Assembly: GCF_004799645.1 (NCBI RefSeq)
Contig: NZ_CP031305.1
Coordinates: forward strand, 2,046,001-2,110,000
Length of the DNA stretch: 64,000 nt
Reading direction: 5' to 3'
DNA from: Natronorubrum bangense
GTDB lineage: Archaea; Halobacteriota; Halobacteria; Halobacteriales; Natrialbaceae
The notes under the pieces were generated by a model, which ran no database searches, was not told where the DNA came from, and worked only from the letters and a program-made list of their open reading frames with translations. The number at the start of each line of letters is the position of its first letter. Position 1 is the stretch's first letter. The position numbers were made by a program, and so were the translations under genes. Shown one piece after another: positions 42,935 through 52,129 of this stretch.

Positions 42935-43693
42935 TCAGTTGATGTCGGGCTGTACTTCGTCGCTCGCCTGGATCAGCTGGATCAAGACGGACGCAAACAG
43001 CGAGTCGGAACTCCAGATCGCCGTCTCACTGTGGTCGTCACCGACGACGCTCAACAGGAGGCTGTCGTCGTCGACGATGACGATCCGGCCCGAGCGCTGG
43101 TCGTCGTCGCGATGGGCTGGTGGAACCGCGGTCTCGACGCCCTCGAGCGCACCGAGTTGTGCCCGAACCTCATCAGTGCGGCTAATCACGAGCACTGAGA
43201 CGCCGGCTGCGGCCTGTTCCTCGAGCGTCCGTTTGATCGGCTCCGTGACGAGCGCTGGCAGCCGCGTTCCGAAGACGATCGTCTCCTCGGCCTGTGAGAG
43301 CAGATCAACGACGCGGTCGTCGACACGGTCGCGGCTCCGAACCGTCCAGATGTCTTCCTGTGTCTCCTCGGTCGCCGACTCTTGTTTGACCGTGTCAACG
43401 TACTCGAAGGCCCGTTCGCGTTCGCGTTCGAACCGTTCCTCGAGCGTGGCCTGTGCTTCTTCGATGCTCACCGGCCGGTAGCGGATCGGATTCGACTGCT
43501 GGATCTCGAGCAGGCCGCGGTTCTCTAAGCTCTCGGCGACGCTGTAGACCTGCGATCGGGGAACGTCGGTGACGCTGGCGACGTCGCGTGCCGTGCCGGA
43601 GCCGAGTCGGTGGAGGGCGATGAACACCTTGGCTTCGTAGCTGGTGAGCCCGAGCCGTTCGAACGCGTCGAGGGCGTCGCTTTCATCAGTCAC
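42935..43693 (-). CDS. TrmB-family transcriptional regulator
   Basis: The 252-residue protein has an N-terminal winged helix of the TrmB type (LGLTSYEAKVFIALHRLGSG, VPRSQVYSVAESLENRGLLE), a coiled linker (EERFERERERAFEYVDTV) and a C-terminal phospholipase-D-like sensor domain (about 125-252). The start is a GTG at 43693 that shares its first base with the TAG stop of the upstream transporter gene (TAGTG), so the two are translationally coupled. It probably regulates that MMPL transporter, a pairing I know from other haloarchaea. The effector is unknown. Confidence 0.9.
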   Translation of the reverse strand: MTDESDALDAFERLGLTSYEAKVFIALHRLGSGTARDVASVTDVPRSQVYSVAESLENRGLLEIQQSNPIRYRPVSIEEAQATLEERFERERERAFEYVDTVKQESATEETQEDIWTVRSRDRVDDRVVDLLSQAEETIVFGTRLPALVTEPIKRTLEEQAAAGVSVLVISRTDEVRAQLGALEGVETAVPPAHRDDDQRSGRIVIVDDDSLLLSVVGDDHSETAIWSSDSLFASVLIQLIQASDEVQPDIN

Positions 43694-46600
43694 TACTCAT
43701 CGCCTCGTGAGTCGTCTCCTGTCGCATTTGGTTCGGTTTCGGTGCCACCGTCACTTGCCGTTGGCGTTTGGGTGGTCGCTCCCGACATCGCAAAGGAGAC
43801 GTCCGGACCGAAGTATCGCGTCCAGAACACCAGCAGCGTCGGTAGGACGACGACGCTCGCGAGGAACGCATACGTGATCGTCAGCCCGGTGATGATCCCG
43901 AACTGCCGGAGGACAGGGAGGATGGCGAAGGCAAGGGTACCGAAGCCACCGACGGTGGTTGCGGCACTGCCAAGCAGTGCGCCGCCGGTTCCGGTCACAG
44001 TCGTCTGCATCGCCGACCAGACGTTGCCCTGGCGCTCGAGTTCGAGCGTGTAGCGGGCGCTGATGTGGATACTGTAGGCAACACCGAGCCCGATCGTGAG
44101 GCTAGTGATCATCCCGGTCAACACGTTAAACGGCATCCCGATGAGATGCATCGTCCCCAGAATCCAGCTGACCGAGAAGGCGACCGGCAACAGCGTCACG
44201 GCCCCAAGTGTCGCACTGTTTCCGGTCAGCCAGTAGGCTGCTGTCAGGAACCCGAAGACGGCGACGAGCGTGATCAGCAGGCTCTGGAGCACCGTATCAA
44301 GCAGATCTTGCTCGACGATGTAGTTGACGAGTGGGTCGCCGGTTGCAATCGCGTTCAGTTCTCCGGGGCCGGCATCGAGATTACGTTGATCGCCGGTGCC
44401 GCTGGCGTCGATTGTTCCGGCAATGGCGCGCATATCGTCGGTCGTCTGACCGAAGCCGACGTCACCGCGGGTGGCGATGATCAACCGCGCTGACTCGTAC
44501 TCGCCGTCGTCGGTTCGGTAGAGCACGCTGCTGGCTGCATCCTCGTTGGCCTCGAACAGTTCGTCGTACAGTGCGTCGACGTTCTGGTCGGGGACACCGT
44601 CGTCGTCCGTATCGGCAGCGTGGAACGACTCGTTGAACGACTCGTTTTGGGCTGCTGTCTCCTCCATCACCGAGAGTGGCCCTCGGATATCTGCCTCACC
44701 GTTTGCGAGCGTGTAGACGGAGTCGGTCGCTGCCGCCTCGTCCTGTGCGTCAGCGACCTGTTGTAAGCTCCCGTCGTCGGCTATGTCTCCCTCGATGAGT
44801 ATCTGGGCTTGCGTATCATCACGCTGGAAGTTCTCGTTGACGAACTCGAGATCAGCTTTGGCCTGATACTCGCCCGGAGCCATCCCTGCTGGGAGGTTCT
44901 CGGTCCAGGCGGGCGGGCTCTCGGCGAGGAAATCCTCCTCGTCGAAGCTGGTGTCGACCTCGCTCGCGCCGTAGACGCCGCCAGCAGTGAGCAACAGTGC
45001 CACGACCAGGATGACAAGCGGGATTTTTCGGGCTGCGGTCGATCCAAGCGTGAGGGCGCTCGTAAATCGGCCCTCACCGGTCCCGAACGCGCGCTTGTGT
45101 CGGTTCCAGCCGCGTGCCTCGAGTGCCGAATCGATCTCGACTTTCAGCGCGGGAATGAGCGCGCCGAAGATGATCAGGGCTGCGATAATGCCGACGGAGC
45201 TGACGATCCCGAACTCCCGAATGGGACCGATCGGGCTGACGAGGTTCGCGAGGAACCCGATCGCAGTCGTCGCCGTCACCCAAATGAGGGCGACACCGAC
45301 GCCCGCGAGTGCGATCGTCATCGATCCGCGGACGGTACTGTCTACACCATCCGTCTCACGTTGCTCACGGGTCGCGTCGCTTCCCGCTCGCTCATCCGAG
45401 ATCCGTTGGGTCTCGCGTTGCTCTCGATGTCGCATAAAAACGTGTATCGCGTAGTCGATCGAGAGCCCGATCAGTAACACCGGCACCGCGATCATCATCT
45501 GGTTGAAGGCGATTCCGGCCCATCCCATGAAGCCGAACGTCCAGACGAGCACGGCAAGGATACCGACGACCCCCAGCGCGATGTCGAGCGGATCGCGGTA
45601 GGCGACCGACAGTGCGATGACGACGAACAACAGCGCGAGCGGGCCAACAATCGCGAGACTGTCGCCCATCGATCGATCGATCTCGTCGTTGATGATGCCA
45701 AAGCCGAAAACCAGATACTCCTGTTCGTTCTGGTTTGCGAGTTCACGAAGGTCGAGTTGAGCGTCGAGTGCCGGACCGGAGCCACCCTCCATCCCCATCA
45801 TCTCGCCGCCCGTCTGCTGGGAGACCAGCGTCATGCGAGCGTCGGCCTCGGTCGTGCCAGGCTCATACGACGTCGGCATGAAGCCAAGTGCTGCCCCGCT
45901 GCCATCACCGTCTTCAGAGAGCGTCTGTGTGAGTGCGTCCTCGAATTCCTCCTCATCGAGGTCCTCGAGCGCCTCGATCTGTGCCTCGAGCGACGGTCGC
46001 TCGTCGCCACCTTCCTCGAGTGCCTGTTGGTCTTCCTGAAGCTGTTCGGAGTCCGCTTCGAGCTGGTCGTACTCGTCTTCGAGAACGCCGAACGTCGCGC
46101 CGGCATAGACGTCCTCGAGGCTCTCGGTTAGCGCCTCGTAGTCGTCAGCGACCTCGGGATTCGTCGCCGGATCGTCATACTGTTGTTCGAGTGCCCAGCG
46201 GTCAGCCTCGATCTCTCGAGCCTGGTCGCCGAACTCGGTGTACTCTGCGGTCTGCTCATCGTCGAGTTCGGCTTCCTCGGCGGCCTGTGTGAGTGTCGCC
46301 TCGATGTCGGCTTCCGTGTCTGCGGCAGCTGCCTCGTCGCCTGCTGCAAGTTCGGCCTGATACTGCCGCTCGAGTTCGACCGTCTCGTTGAGTCCATCCT
46401 CGAGCGTGCCGCGTCTGGTCTCGAGGTCGGCCTCACGCTGCTCGAGTTCGGCACTTTGCGCTTCGATTTCGGCAACCTGCTCGTTGGTGATTGCCGTGAT
46501 CGCGACGAGGTTTTCGACGCCGGTTATCGAATCGTTCTCGACGAGCGTCGCGTTGATCGACTCGTTCGCGTGAATCTCTTCTTGGAACTCAAGTGAACTG

Positions 46601-46866
46601 ACCAACGACTCCTGTGTCAGGACGTCATCGCCTCTCGCGATCAGTTGTACTGATGTCGTGTTTTCATCGCCTTCAGCGGCGAAGCGCTCGTCGATATCCT
46701 CGAGCGCTTCGGCCTCCGGTGAGTCAGTCTCGAACTGCTCGAGTGAGGACTCGTCGTCGACCATCGACACACCTGCACCCACGAGTGCTGTCGTCAACAG
46801 GAGGGCAAGAATAACGACTCGAGAGTGACGGGTTACGACGTCTGCGAGACGATTCGGGACGCTCAT
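43693..46866 (-). CDS. MMPL/RND-family transporter with long coiled-coil insertion
   Basis: The 1057-residue protein has the RND/MMPL design: one N-terminal helix, an extracytoplasmic domain, five helices (about 415-600, with LIGLSIDYAIHVFMRHREQ), a second membrane group starting near residue 620, another extracytoplasmic domain and five further helices (SLTIGLGVAYSIHISARY). The first outer domain carries about 200 residues (about 120-320) of Glu/Gln/Ala-rich coiled coil, starting EIEAQSAELEQREADLETRR; this is longer than usual. Such proteins export lipids or hydrophobic compounds using ion gradients. Its stop overlaps the start of the TrmB regulator gene. The substrate is unknown. Confidence 0.88.
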   Translation of the reverse strand: MSVPNRLADVVTRHSRVVILALLLTTALVGAGVSMVDDESSLEQFETDSPEAEALEDIDERFAAEGDENTTSVQLIARGDDVLTQESLVSSLEFQEEIHANESINATLVENDSITGVENLVAITAITNEQVAEIEAQSAELEQREADLETRRGTLEDGLNETVELERQYQAELAAGDEAAAADTEADIEATLTQAAEEAELDDEQTAEYTEFGDQAREIEADRWALEQQYDDPATNPEVADDYEALTESLEDVYAGATFGVLEDEYDQLEADSEQLQEDQQALEEGGDERPSLEAQIEALEDLDEEEFEDALTQTLSEDGDGSGAALGFMPTSYEPGTTEADARMTLVSQQTGGEMMGMEGGSGPALDAQLDLRELANQNEQEYLVFGFGIINDEIDRSMGDSLAIVGPLALLFVVIALSVAYRDPLDIALGVVGILAVLVWTFGFMGWAGIAFNQMMIAVPVLLIGLSIDYAIHVFMRHREQRETQRISDERAGSDATREQRETDGVDSTVRGSMTIALAGVGVALIWVTATTAIGFLANLVSPIGPIREFGIVSSVGIIAALIIFGALIPALKVEIDSALEARGWNRHKRAFGTGEGRFTSALTLGSTAARKIPLVILVVALLLTAGGVYGASEVDTSFDEEDFLAESPPAWTENLPAGMAPGEYQAKADLEFVNENFQRDDTQAQILIEGDIADDGSLQQVADAQDEAAATDSVYTLANGEADIRGPLSVMEETAAQNESFNESFHAADTDDDGVPDQNVDALYDELFEANEDAASSVLYRTDDGEYESARLIIATRGDVGFGQTTDDMRAIAGTIDASGTGDQRNLDAGPGELNAIATGDPLVNYIVEQDLLDTVLQSLLITLVAVFGFLTAAYWLTGNSATLGAVTLLPVAFSVSWILGTMHLIGMPFNVLTGMITSLTIGLGVAYSIHISARYTLELERQGNVWSAMQTTVTGTGGALLGSAATTVGGFGTLAFAILPVLRQFGIITGLTITYAFLASVVVLPTLLVFWTRYFGPDVSFAMSGATTQTPTASDGGTETEPNATGDDSRGDE

Positions 46867-47055
46867 CCATCTATCGCCTCGAAATAGGCCGATTGGAGTT
46901 GTGGGACCATTCTGTTGTTATGATCCTACAAACTACTGCTATATACTTCGTTCGGATATCACTGTTAGGCATGGGTGGCGTTGGCTTTGAACACAGGTGA
47001 TAGGGTCGTCAACTCAGGAGTGAGGATCGGCGAAAAAGAAGTTCATCGGCGACAC

Positions 47056-47130
47056 TGAGACGGACTGCTGTCGTCACTGACCGCCGCTCACCGACCTCGT
47101 CTCTGGTGATCGGGACAGCAGCCCGTCTGA
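47056..47130. repeat. 75-bp hairpin repeat, copy 3 (inverted relative to copies 1 and 2)
   Basis: Arms are TGAGACGGACTGCTGT (47056-47071) and ACAGCAGCCCGTCTGA (47115-47130). As a whole this copy is in the opposite orientation. After reverse-complementing it, the core reads AGAGACGAGGTC, the orientation of copy 2. It lies in the 302-bp gap between the start of the MMPL gene and the end of the RNase Z-like gene; the rest of the gap shows no gene. Confidence 0.85.
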
Positions 47131-47168
47131 CTGCTCACTGCCCGCTGTTGACGGATTCGTCGCTGGTA

Positions 47169-47903
47169 TCACTCGACCGAGATCGTTTTCAGATCCTCGG
47201 CGAAGCGGACATCGCCGTCGTAGTGGGTGCCGATCGACTCGAGCATCTCGTCGTGACGGCCCTCGGTGTGTGGATACAGATGCGTCAGGTAAACCCGTCC
47301 GATCTCTCGGCCGGCAAGTGCCGTGCCGAGCGTTTCCGGTGTCGGGTGGTTCGAGACGTCGACGTCGTCGGGGAACGAACAGTCGTGTGCCAGGATTGCC
47401 GAGCCTTCGGCGAAGTTTGCCAGTCCGGCAAACGCCTCGGTGTCGCCGCTGAAGGTGAACAGATCGCCAAACCGGTAGGCCAGACACGGCAGCGAATGGC
47501 GCGTTTCGTAGGCCGAGACGTCGAAGCCAGCGACGGAGAACTCGCCAGCGACGACCTCCCGAACCTGCAGATCGAGTTTATCCTGCATGTACTCGTGAAC
47601 GTCGAGCAGGTCGTCGACCAGCGCTTTCGTTCCCTGCGGACCGACGATCTCGAGGTGCTCTTCGCCGGCGAGCCAGCGGGCTTTCATCAGCGGCAGCAAG
47701 TCGGCGACGTGATCGAGGTGATGGTGGGTCAACAACACCGTCGAGATCCGCTCGTAGCCGACGCCGGATTGCTGGAGTCGGTGCAAGACGCCCGAGCCAC
47801 AGTCGACGAGCAGAGTTCGACCGTTCTCCTGAACGAGCACTCCCGTCTGGAAGCGCTCACCAGTCGGCATTGCGCTCCCGGTTCCGAGAAAGGTGACACG
47901 CAT
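47169..47903 (-). CDS. RNase Z-like MBL-fold hydrolase
   Basis: The 244-residue protein starts MRVTFLGTGSAMPTGERFQ and has the zinc motif THHHLDH (His60, His62, Asp64, His65), further ligands in GDTEAFAGL and the late THLYPH. This is the RNase Z/ElaC arrangement, but the exosite arm of true tRNase Z (about 50 extra residues) is not obvious, and the protein is shorter than archaeal tRNase Z of about 300 residues. A role as tRNA 3'-endonuclease is possible, and so is another phosphodiesterase. The start is ATG 47903 from homology. Confidence 0.85.
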   Translation of the reverse strand: MRVTFLGTGSAMPTGERFQTGVLVQENGRTLLVDCGSGVLHRLQQSGVGYERISTVLLTHHHLDHVADLLPLMKARWLAGEEHLEIVGPQGTKALVDDLLDVHEYMQDKLDLQVREVVAGEFSVAGFDVSAYETRHSLPCLAYRFGDLFTFSGDTEAFAGLANFAEGSAILAHDCSFPDDVDVSNHPTPETLGTALAGREIGRVYLTHLYPHTEGRHDEMLESIGTHYDGDVRFAEDLKTISVE

Positions 47904-48051
47904 ATCGAACCCTTCGAACGGCCTGCCCGATAAGGGTAGCCTCTTGGAGGTCGCGTCGCTTCCGACCACTGGTCTACTCGAGTGCGTTGGTCCTGACTTA
48001 TCCCACGCCCGATCGGTCTCCTATCGCCCCGGAATCGGCGAGGGGTTTTCC

Positions 48052-48330
48052 ATGCTGGACGCCCTCCATTCTTGTAGAACAGTGCCATCGCTCGAGTACT
48101 ACGACAAACTCCTGCTCGCTATCGCCGGGAGCCTCGCGTTCGGGGTGGCGATCGGTGTTGCCACATCCGTCGCGTTCGAAGTTGGACTTGCCAGCGGGGC
48201 GGTATTTGCGACGCTGTTCGTCTACGATGCGATGTTTCGCAACCCGCCGCTCCCGACGGCGGGTGCCAGAGCCGCCGTCCTCGTCTGGCATGTGTTCGTC
48301 ATCGTTGCGATCGCGACAGCGATCCTCTGA
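48052..48330 (+). CDS. Small membrane protein, two or three helices
   Basis: The product of about 92 residues contains LEYYDKLLLAIAGSLAFGVA and later VFATLFVYDAMFRNPPLP, giving two or three membrane helices. It seems to be a conserved haloarchaeal type of unknown role. The start is uncertain: ATG 48052 or GTG 48082, the latter giving the more compact VPSLEYYDK start. It lies 148 bp from the divergent RNase Z-like gene and 71 bp before the helicase start. Confidence 0.65.
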   Translation: MLDALHSCRTVPSLEYYDKLLLAIAGSLAFGVAIGVATSVAFEVGLASGAVFATLFVYDAMFRNPPLPTAGARAAVLVWHVFVIVAIATAIL

Positions 48331-48401
48331 CCGACGACGCACGGTTTACTTTCACTCCGGTGGGCAAACCCTCTTACATACCCATCCCCCAGACGACGAC
48401 A

Positions 48402-51224
48402 ATGGACGGGAGTGTGCGCCCATCGGTGCTGGATTCCGACGCCGAGTTGCCGTTCGATCCCGACGCGGTTACGATCGAGGACGGTGACGTTTTCGAGTTG
48501 CTCGAGCCCGCAGTCCAGGAGTGGTGGCTCGAGGCCTTCGGCGAGTACGTTCCCGAGAATAGCGGCTTTTTTACGCCACCACAGCGAGGTGCGATCCCGA
48601 AGATCCACGAGAGAACGAATACGCTGATCTGTGCACCCACTGGTTCGGGAAAGACGCTGAGTGCGTTCTGTGCGATTATCAACGAACTCTACAAACGCGA
48701 TCGGGAACACAACGACACCGAGACGCAGCCGCCTGTTCGGGAGACGGCAGCCGATTCTGGTCTCGAGAACTCCGTCTACTGTCTCTACATCTCACCGCTG
48801 AAGTCACTCGCCAACGACATTCACCGCAACCTCGAGGTCCCCCTCGAGGGGATCGAAGACATCGTCGCGAGCCGAGACGACAACCGGGAGATGGGCGAGA
48901 TCCGCCACGCGATTCGCCACGGCGATACGTCCTCGAGCGACCGTCAGCAGATGCTCGAGGAGACACCCCACATCCTCAACACGACACCCGAAACGCTCGC
49001 GATTTTGCTGAACTCGCCGAAGTTCCGCGAGAAGCTACGCACCGTCGAGTACGTCATCGTCGACGAGATTCATTCGTTAGCGGACGGCAAACGCGGCACC
49101 CACCTGTCGGTTAGCCTCGAGCGACTCGAGGCGATGACCGAGGGCGACATCACGCGAATCGGCTGTTCGGCGACGATCGACCCGCTCTCGCAGGTAGCCG
49201 AGTTTTTGGTCGGGCAGGAGACGCCGGGCGGTGACTCTCGTCCGTACGAGATCGTCGACGCCCGCTTTGCCCGCGAGTTCGACATCGAACTCGAGTGTCC
49301 GACCGACGATCTGATCAACACCTCCCGCGAGGTCGTCCAGGAGCGGTTTTATCGCCAACTCCACGAGCATATTCAGGCCCACACGAACACACTCGTCTTT
49401 ACCAACACGCGCTCGGGTGCCGAACGGGTCTTACACACCCTCCGCGAGCGCTTCGACGCCTACGACGAGGGAAACTCCGGCTGTCATCACGGCAGCCTCT
49501 CGAAAGACGTGCGCCAAGATATCGAGACGCGGCTGAAAGACGGCGATATCGACGTCGTCACCACCTCGACCAGCCTCGAGTTAGGGATCGACATGCCCCA
49601 CGTCGACATGGTGATCCAGGTCGGTTCGCCGAAAAGCGTCGCCGCGTTGCTCCAGCGAGTCGGCCGCGCGGGTCATCGCGTCGGCCAGACCGTCACCGGC
49701 CGGGTGATCGCCCTGGATCGGGACGAACTGCTCGAGTGTGCGGTCATGCTCAAAAAAGCCGACGACGGGTTCGTCGACTCGGTGTCGATCCCTCAAAACG
49801 CCCAGGACGTCGCCGCCCAGCACGTCTACGGGATGGCGATCGCCGAGATCCGCCCGGAGGCCGACCTGAAGGCGATTTTGAAGCGGGCCTACCCCTACCG
49901 GGACTACGCCGAGACGGAGTACGAGTCGCTCATGCGATATCTCACCGCCGAGTACGCCGGCCTCGAGGATCGAAACGTCTACGCGAAGATCTGGCGCGAC
50001 GAGAACGACCCACCCGACGGCGAGCACCACCACGAGGCGTTCCCCGTCGGCGAGCCCCTGATCGGCAAACGCGGCCGGCTGGCACGGGTCATCTACATGA
50101 CTAACATTGGGACGATCCCGGACTCGTTCACCTGCGATGTCTATACGCGCGCCAGCGACGAGTGGGTCGGCCAACTGGACGAGAACTACCTCGATACGCT
50201 CGAGAAGGGCGACGTGTTCGTCCTTGGCGGCGATCACTTCGAGTATCGCTACCGGCGGGGCTCGAAAGTGTACGTCGACCGCACGAGCGCCCGCCCGACT
50301 GTCCCCTCGTGGTACTCCGAACGGCTACCGCTGTCGGTCGATCTCGGCCGAGAGATCCTCACGTTCCAGGCTGCCCTGCTCGACCACTACGAGACTGGCG
50401 GACCACCCCGCGTTCGGGCCTGGCTGCGAGAGTTCCCGCTGGACGACGACAGCGTGCGCGCGATCGCCCGACTGTTCGACCACCAACTCCAGTACGCCGG
50501 CCTCGAGAGCGTAAGCACCCACGACCGACTCGCGATCGAAGTCGTCCGCGACCGCGAGGAGTACGAACGCCACTACTACGTCCACTCGGCGTACGGCCGC
50601 AAAGTCAACGACGGCCTCTCGCGGCTGTTTGCCTACCACTGCGCCCAGCAGGCGACCACCAACGTCCGTGTCGCCGTCGCTGACAACGGCTTCGTCCTCT
50701 CGATGCCGTTGAATCGCAAGGTCGATCTCGAGGGACTCATCGACGACCTCGAGGCCGACGACGTCCGCGAGGACCTCCGACAGGCGATCTCGGGCACGGA
50801 CCTCCTCCAGCGATACTTCCGGATCAACGCGACGCGAGCGCTGATGATCCTCAAACGCTACAAAGGCTACGAGAAATCGGCGAGCGAACAGCAAGTCTCG
50901 AGCGAGATGTTACTCGGCTTTGCGGAGGACCTCGAGAACTTCGCCGTTATCGAGGAAACGTATCGAGAGGTGCTCGAAGACAAACTCAACGTCGACAAAA
51001 TCGAGGCGGTCGTCGGCGACATCGAGACCGGCGACCTCGAGGTTTCTCGAACCCTGCTCGATTCGCCGACGCCGCGGGCGTTCGGGCTGGCGACGCTGTC
51101 GGCCAGCGACGTCGTCCTTGCCGAAGACGAAAGCGCCGCGTTGCAGGCGTTTCACGAACACGTCCTCGAGGAGATCGGCGATGAGTCGCTGCAGGGACTA
51201 CAGGCCAGCTCAGACGACAACTGA
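48402..51224 (+). CDS. lhr: Lhr-type ATP-dependent DNA helicase
   Basis: The 940-residue superfamily 2 helicase has Walker A APTGSGKTLSAF, motif II VDEIHSLADGKRG, motif III GCSATIDP, motif IV LVFTNTRSGAERV and motif VI QRVGRAGHRVGQ, followed by a winged-helix and the large Lhr-core domain (about 470-800). Lhr proteins translocate on DNA and unwind RNA:DNA hybrids or repair intermediates. The ATG at 48402 lies about 27 nt after a TATA-like CTTACATACC; the frame upstream is open without homology. There is no signal for an operon; the next gene is 224 bp downstream. Confidence 0.9.
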   Translation: MDGSVRPSVLDSDAELPFDPDAVTIEDGDVFELLEPAVQEWWLEAFGEYVPENSGFFTPPQRGAIPKIHERTNTLICAPTGSGKTLSAFCAIINELYKRDREHNDTETQPPVRETAADSGLENSVYCLYISPLKSLANDIHRNLEVPLEGIEDIVASRDDNREMGEIRHAIRHGDTSSSDRQQMLEETPHILNTTPETLAILLNSPKFREKLRTVEYVIVDEIHSLADGKRGTHLSVSLERLEAMTEGDITRIGCSATIDPLSQVAEFLVGQETPGGDSRPYEIVDARFAREFDIELECPTDDLINTSREVVQERFYRQLHEHIQAHTNTLVFTNTRSGAERVLHTLRERFDAYDEGNSGCHHGSLSKDVRQDIETRLKDGDIDVVTTSTSLELGIDMPHVDMVIQVGSPKSVAALLQRVGRAGHRVGQTVTGRVIALDRDELLECAVMLKKADDGFVDSVSIPQNAQDVAAQHVYGMAIAEIRPEADLKAILKRAYPYRDYAETEYESLMRYLTAEYAGLEDRNVYAKIWRDENDPPDGEHHHEAFPVGEPLIGKRGRLARVIYMTNIGTIPDSFTCDVYTRASDEWVGQLDENYLDTLEKGDVFVLGGDHFEYRYRRGSKVYVDRTSARPTVPSWYSERLPLSVDLGREILTFQAALLDHYETGGPPRVRAWLREFPLDDDSVRAIARLFDHQLQYAGLESVSTHDRLAIEVVRDREEYERHYYVHSAYGRKVNDGLSRLFAYHCAQQATTNVRVAVADNGFVLSMPLNRKVDLEGLIDDLEADDVREDLRQAISGTDLLQRYFRINATRALMILKRYKGYEKSASEQQVSSEMLLGFAEDLENFAVIEETYREVLEDKLNVDKIEAVVGDIETGDLEVSRTLLDSPTPRAFGLATLSASDVVLAEDESAALQAFHEHVLEEIGDESLQGLQASSDDN

Positions 51225-51448
51225 GACGATACCGTCAGGACAGCGCTTCCACAACTCATAGATACCATTCAATATAATTCCGCAGCAGTGGCTCGAAATC
51301 CATAGCTCGCACATATAGTTGGATGACCTGCAGCATTCTGGTGTGCGCTGGCGGTGAGCCAGCCGCTGTCGCGGTCAGCAGGGACCGACTGACTGAACTC
51401 GCGGATTGAACAGATACACATCACTGAACCACAGAACGGTAGACAACT

Positions 51449-51967
51449 ATGACTGATAACGAACAACCAAACTGGGATTTCAAGGACCGTGATATTGCTA
51501 TCCTCTGTGAACTCTCGAGTGACCCACAGCTGTCTTCGCGGGAACTGACGAACGTCCTCGAGTCGAAGTACGATATCGACGTCTCACACGTGACGGTCAG
51601 CGAGTCGATTCGACGGATGCGCGATGAGGGTGTGTTCCGGGAGGCCATTATTCCAAACGAGGAGTATTACACGTTCGCGCTGTTCGAGTTCAAGTTCAAC
51701 ACACAACAGTTCGAAGACAACTGGCGAGACGCAATGGAGCATATCAAAAACGACAAACATACGTTGTTTTTCTTCCTCTCGGATGGCGAGTACCAGTGGA
51801 AAACGGTCATGATGTTTCGCAGTCGCGAGCAGATTTCGAAGTGGATCCACAACTGCTACAAAGAACACGGCGGCGTGATCGCAAACATCCGGAACTCGTC
51901 CGTTCACAACGTGTTGAAGTTCCAGACGGATCCACAGATCTACAAGGACCTCCGGGACGAACAGTGA
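51449..51967 (+). CDS. Winged-helix transcriptional regulator (AsnC-like HTH)
   Basis: The 172-residue protein starts with a helix-turn-helix (DFKDRDIAILCELSSDPQLS, VSHVTVSESIRRMRDEG), followed by an alpha-beta sensor part rich in Phe, Asn and Lys (FALFEFKFNTQQFEDNWRDA, HTLFFFLSDGEYQWKTVMMF). It resembles Lrp/AsnC organization, but the C-terminal part is not a standard RAM domain. Codon use appears less GC-rich than that of its neighbours, which may point to a different origin. Neither target nor ligand is known. Confidence 0.8.
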   Translation: MTDNEQPNWDFKDRDIAILCELSSDPQLSSRELTNVLESKYDIDVSHVTVSESIRRMRDEGVFREAIIPNEEYYTFALFEFKFNTQQFEDNWRDAMEHIKNDKHTLFFFLSDGEYQWKTVMMFRSREQISKWIHNCYKEHGGVIANIRNSSVHNVLKFQTDPQIYKDLRDEQ

Positions 51968-52129
51968 TCAACCGGGGGTCGTCTCTCATGACGTTTCGGC
52001 AGCGTCCTCGTTTTTATCAGCGAACCACCCATACTGGCGAGTGAAACGACCAATGGTACCACAGCCACGCCTCGACGCCGAGACGACAATGTCTCGAGTT
52101 GTCACACGGAGTTCGGAGGATCGAAAGCG

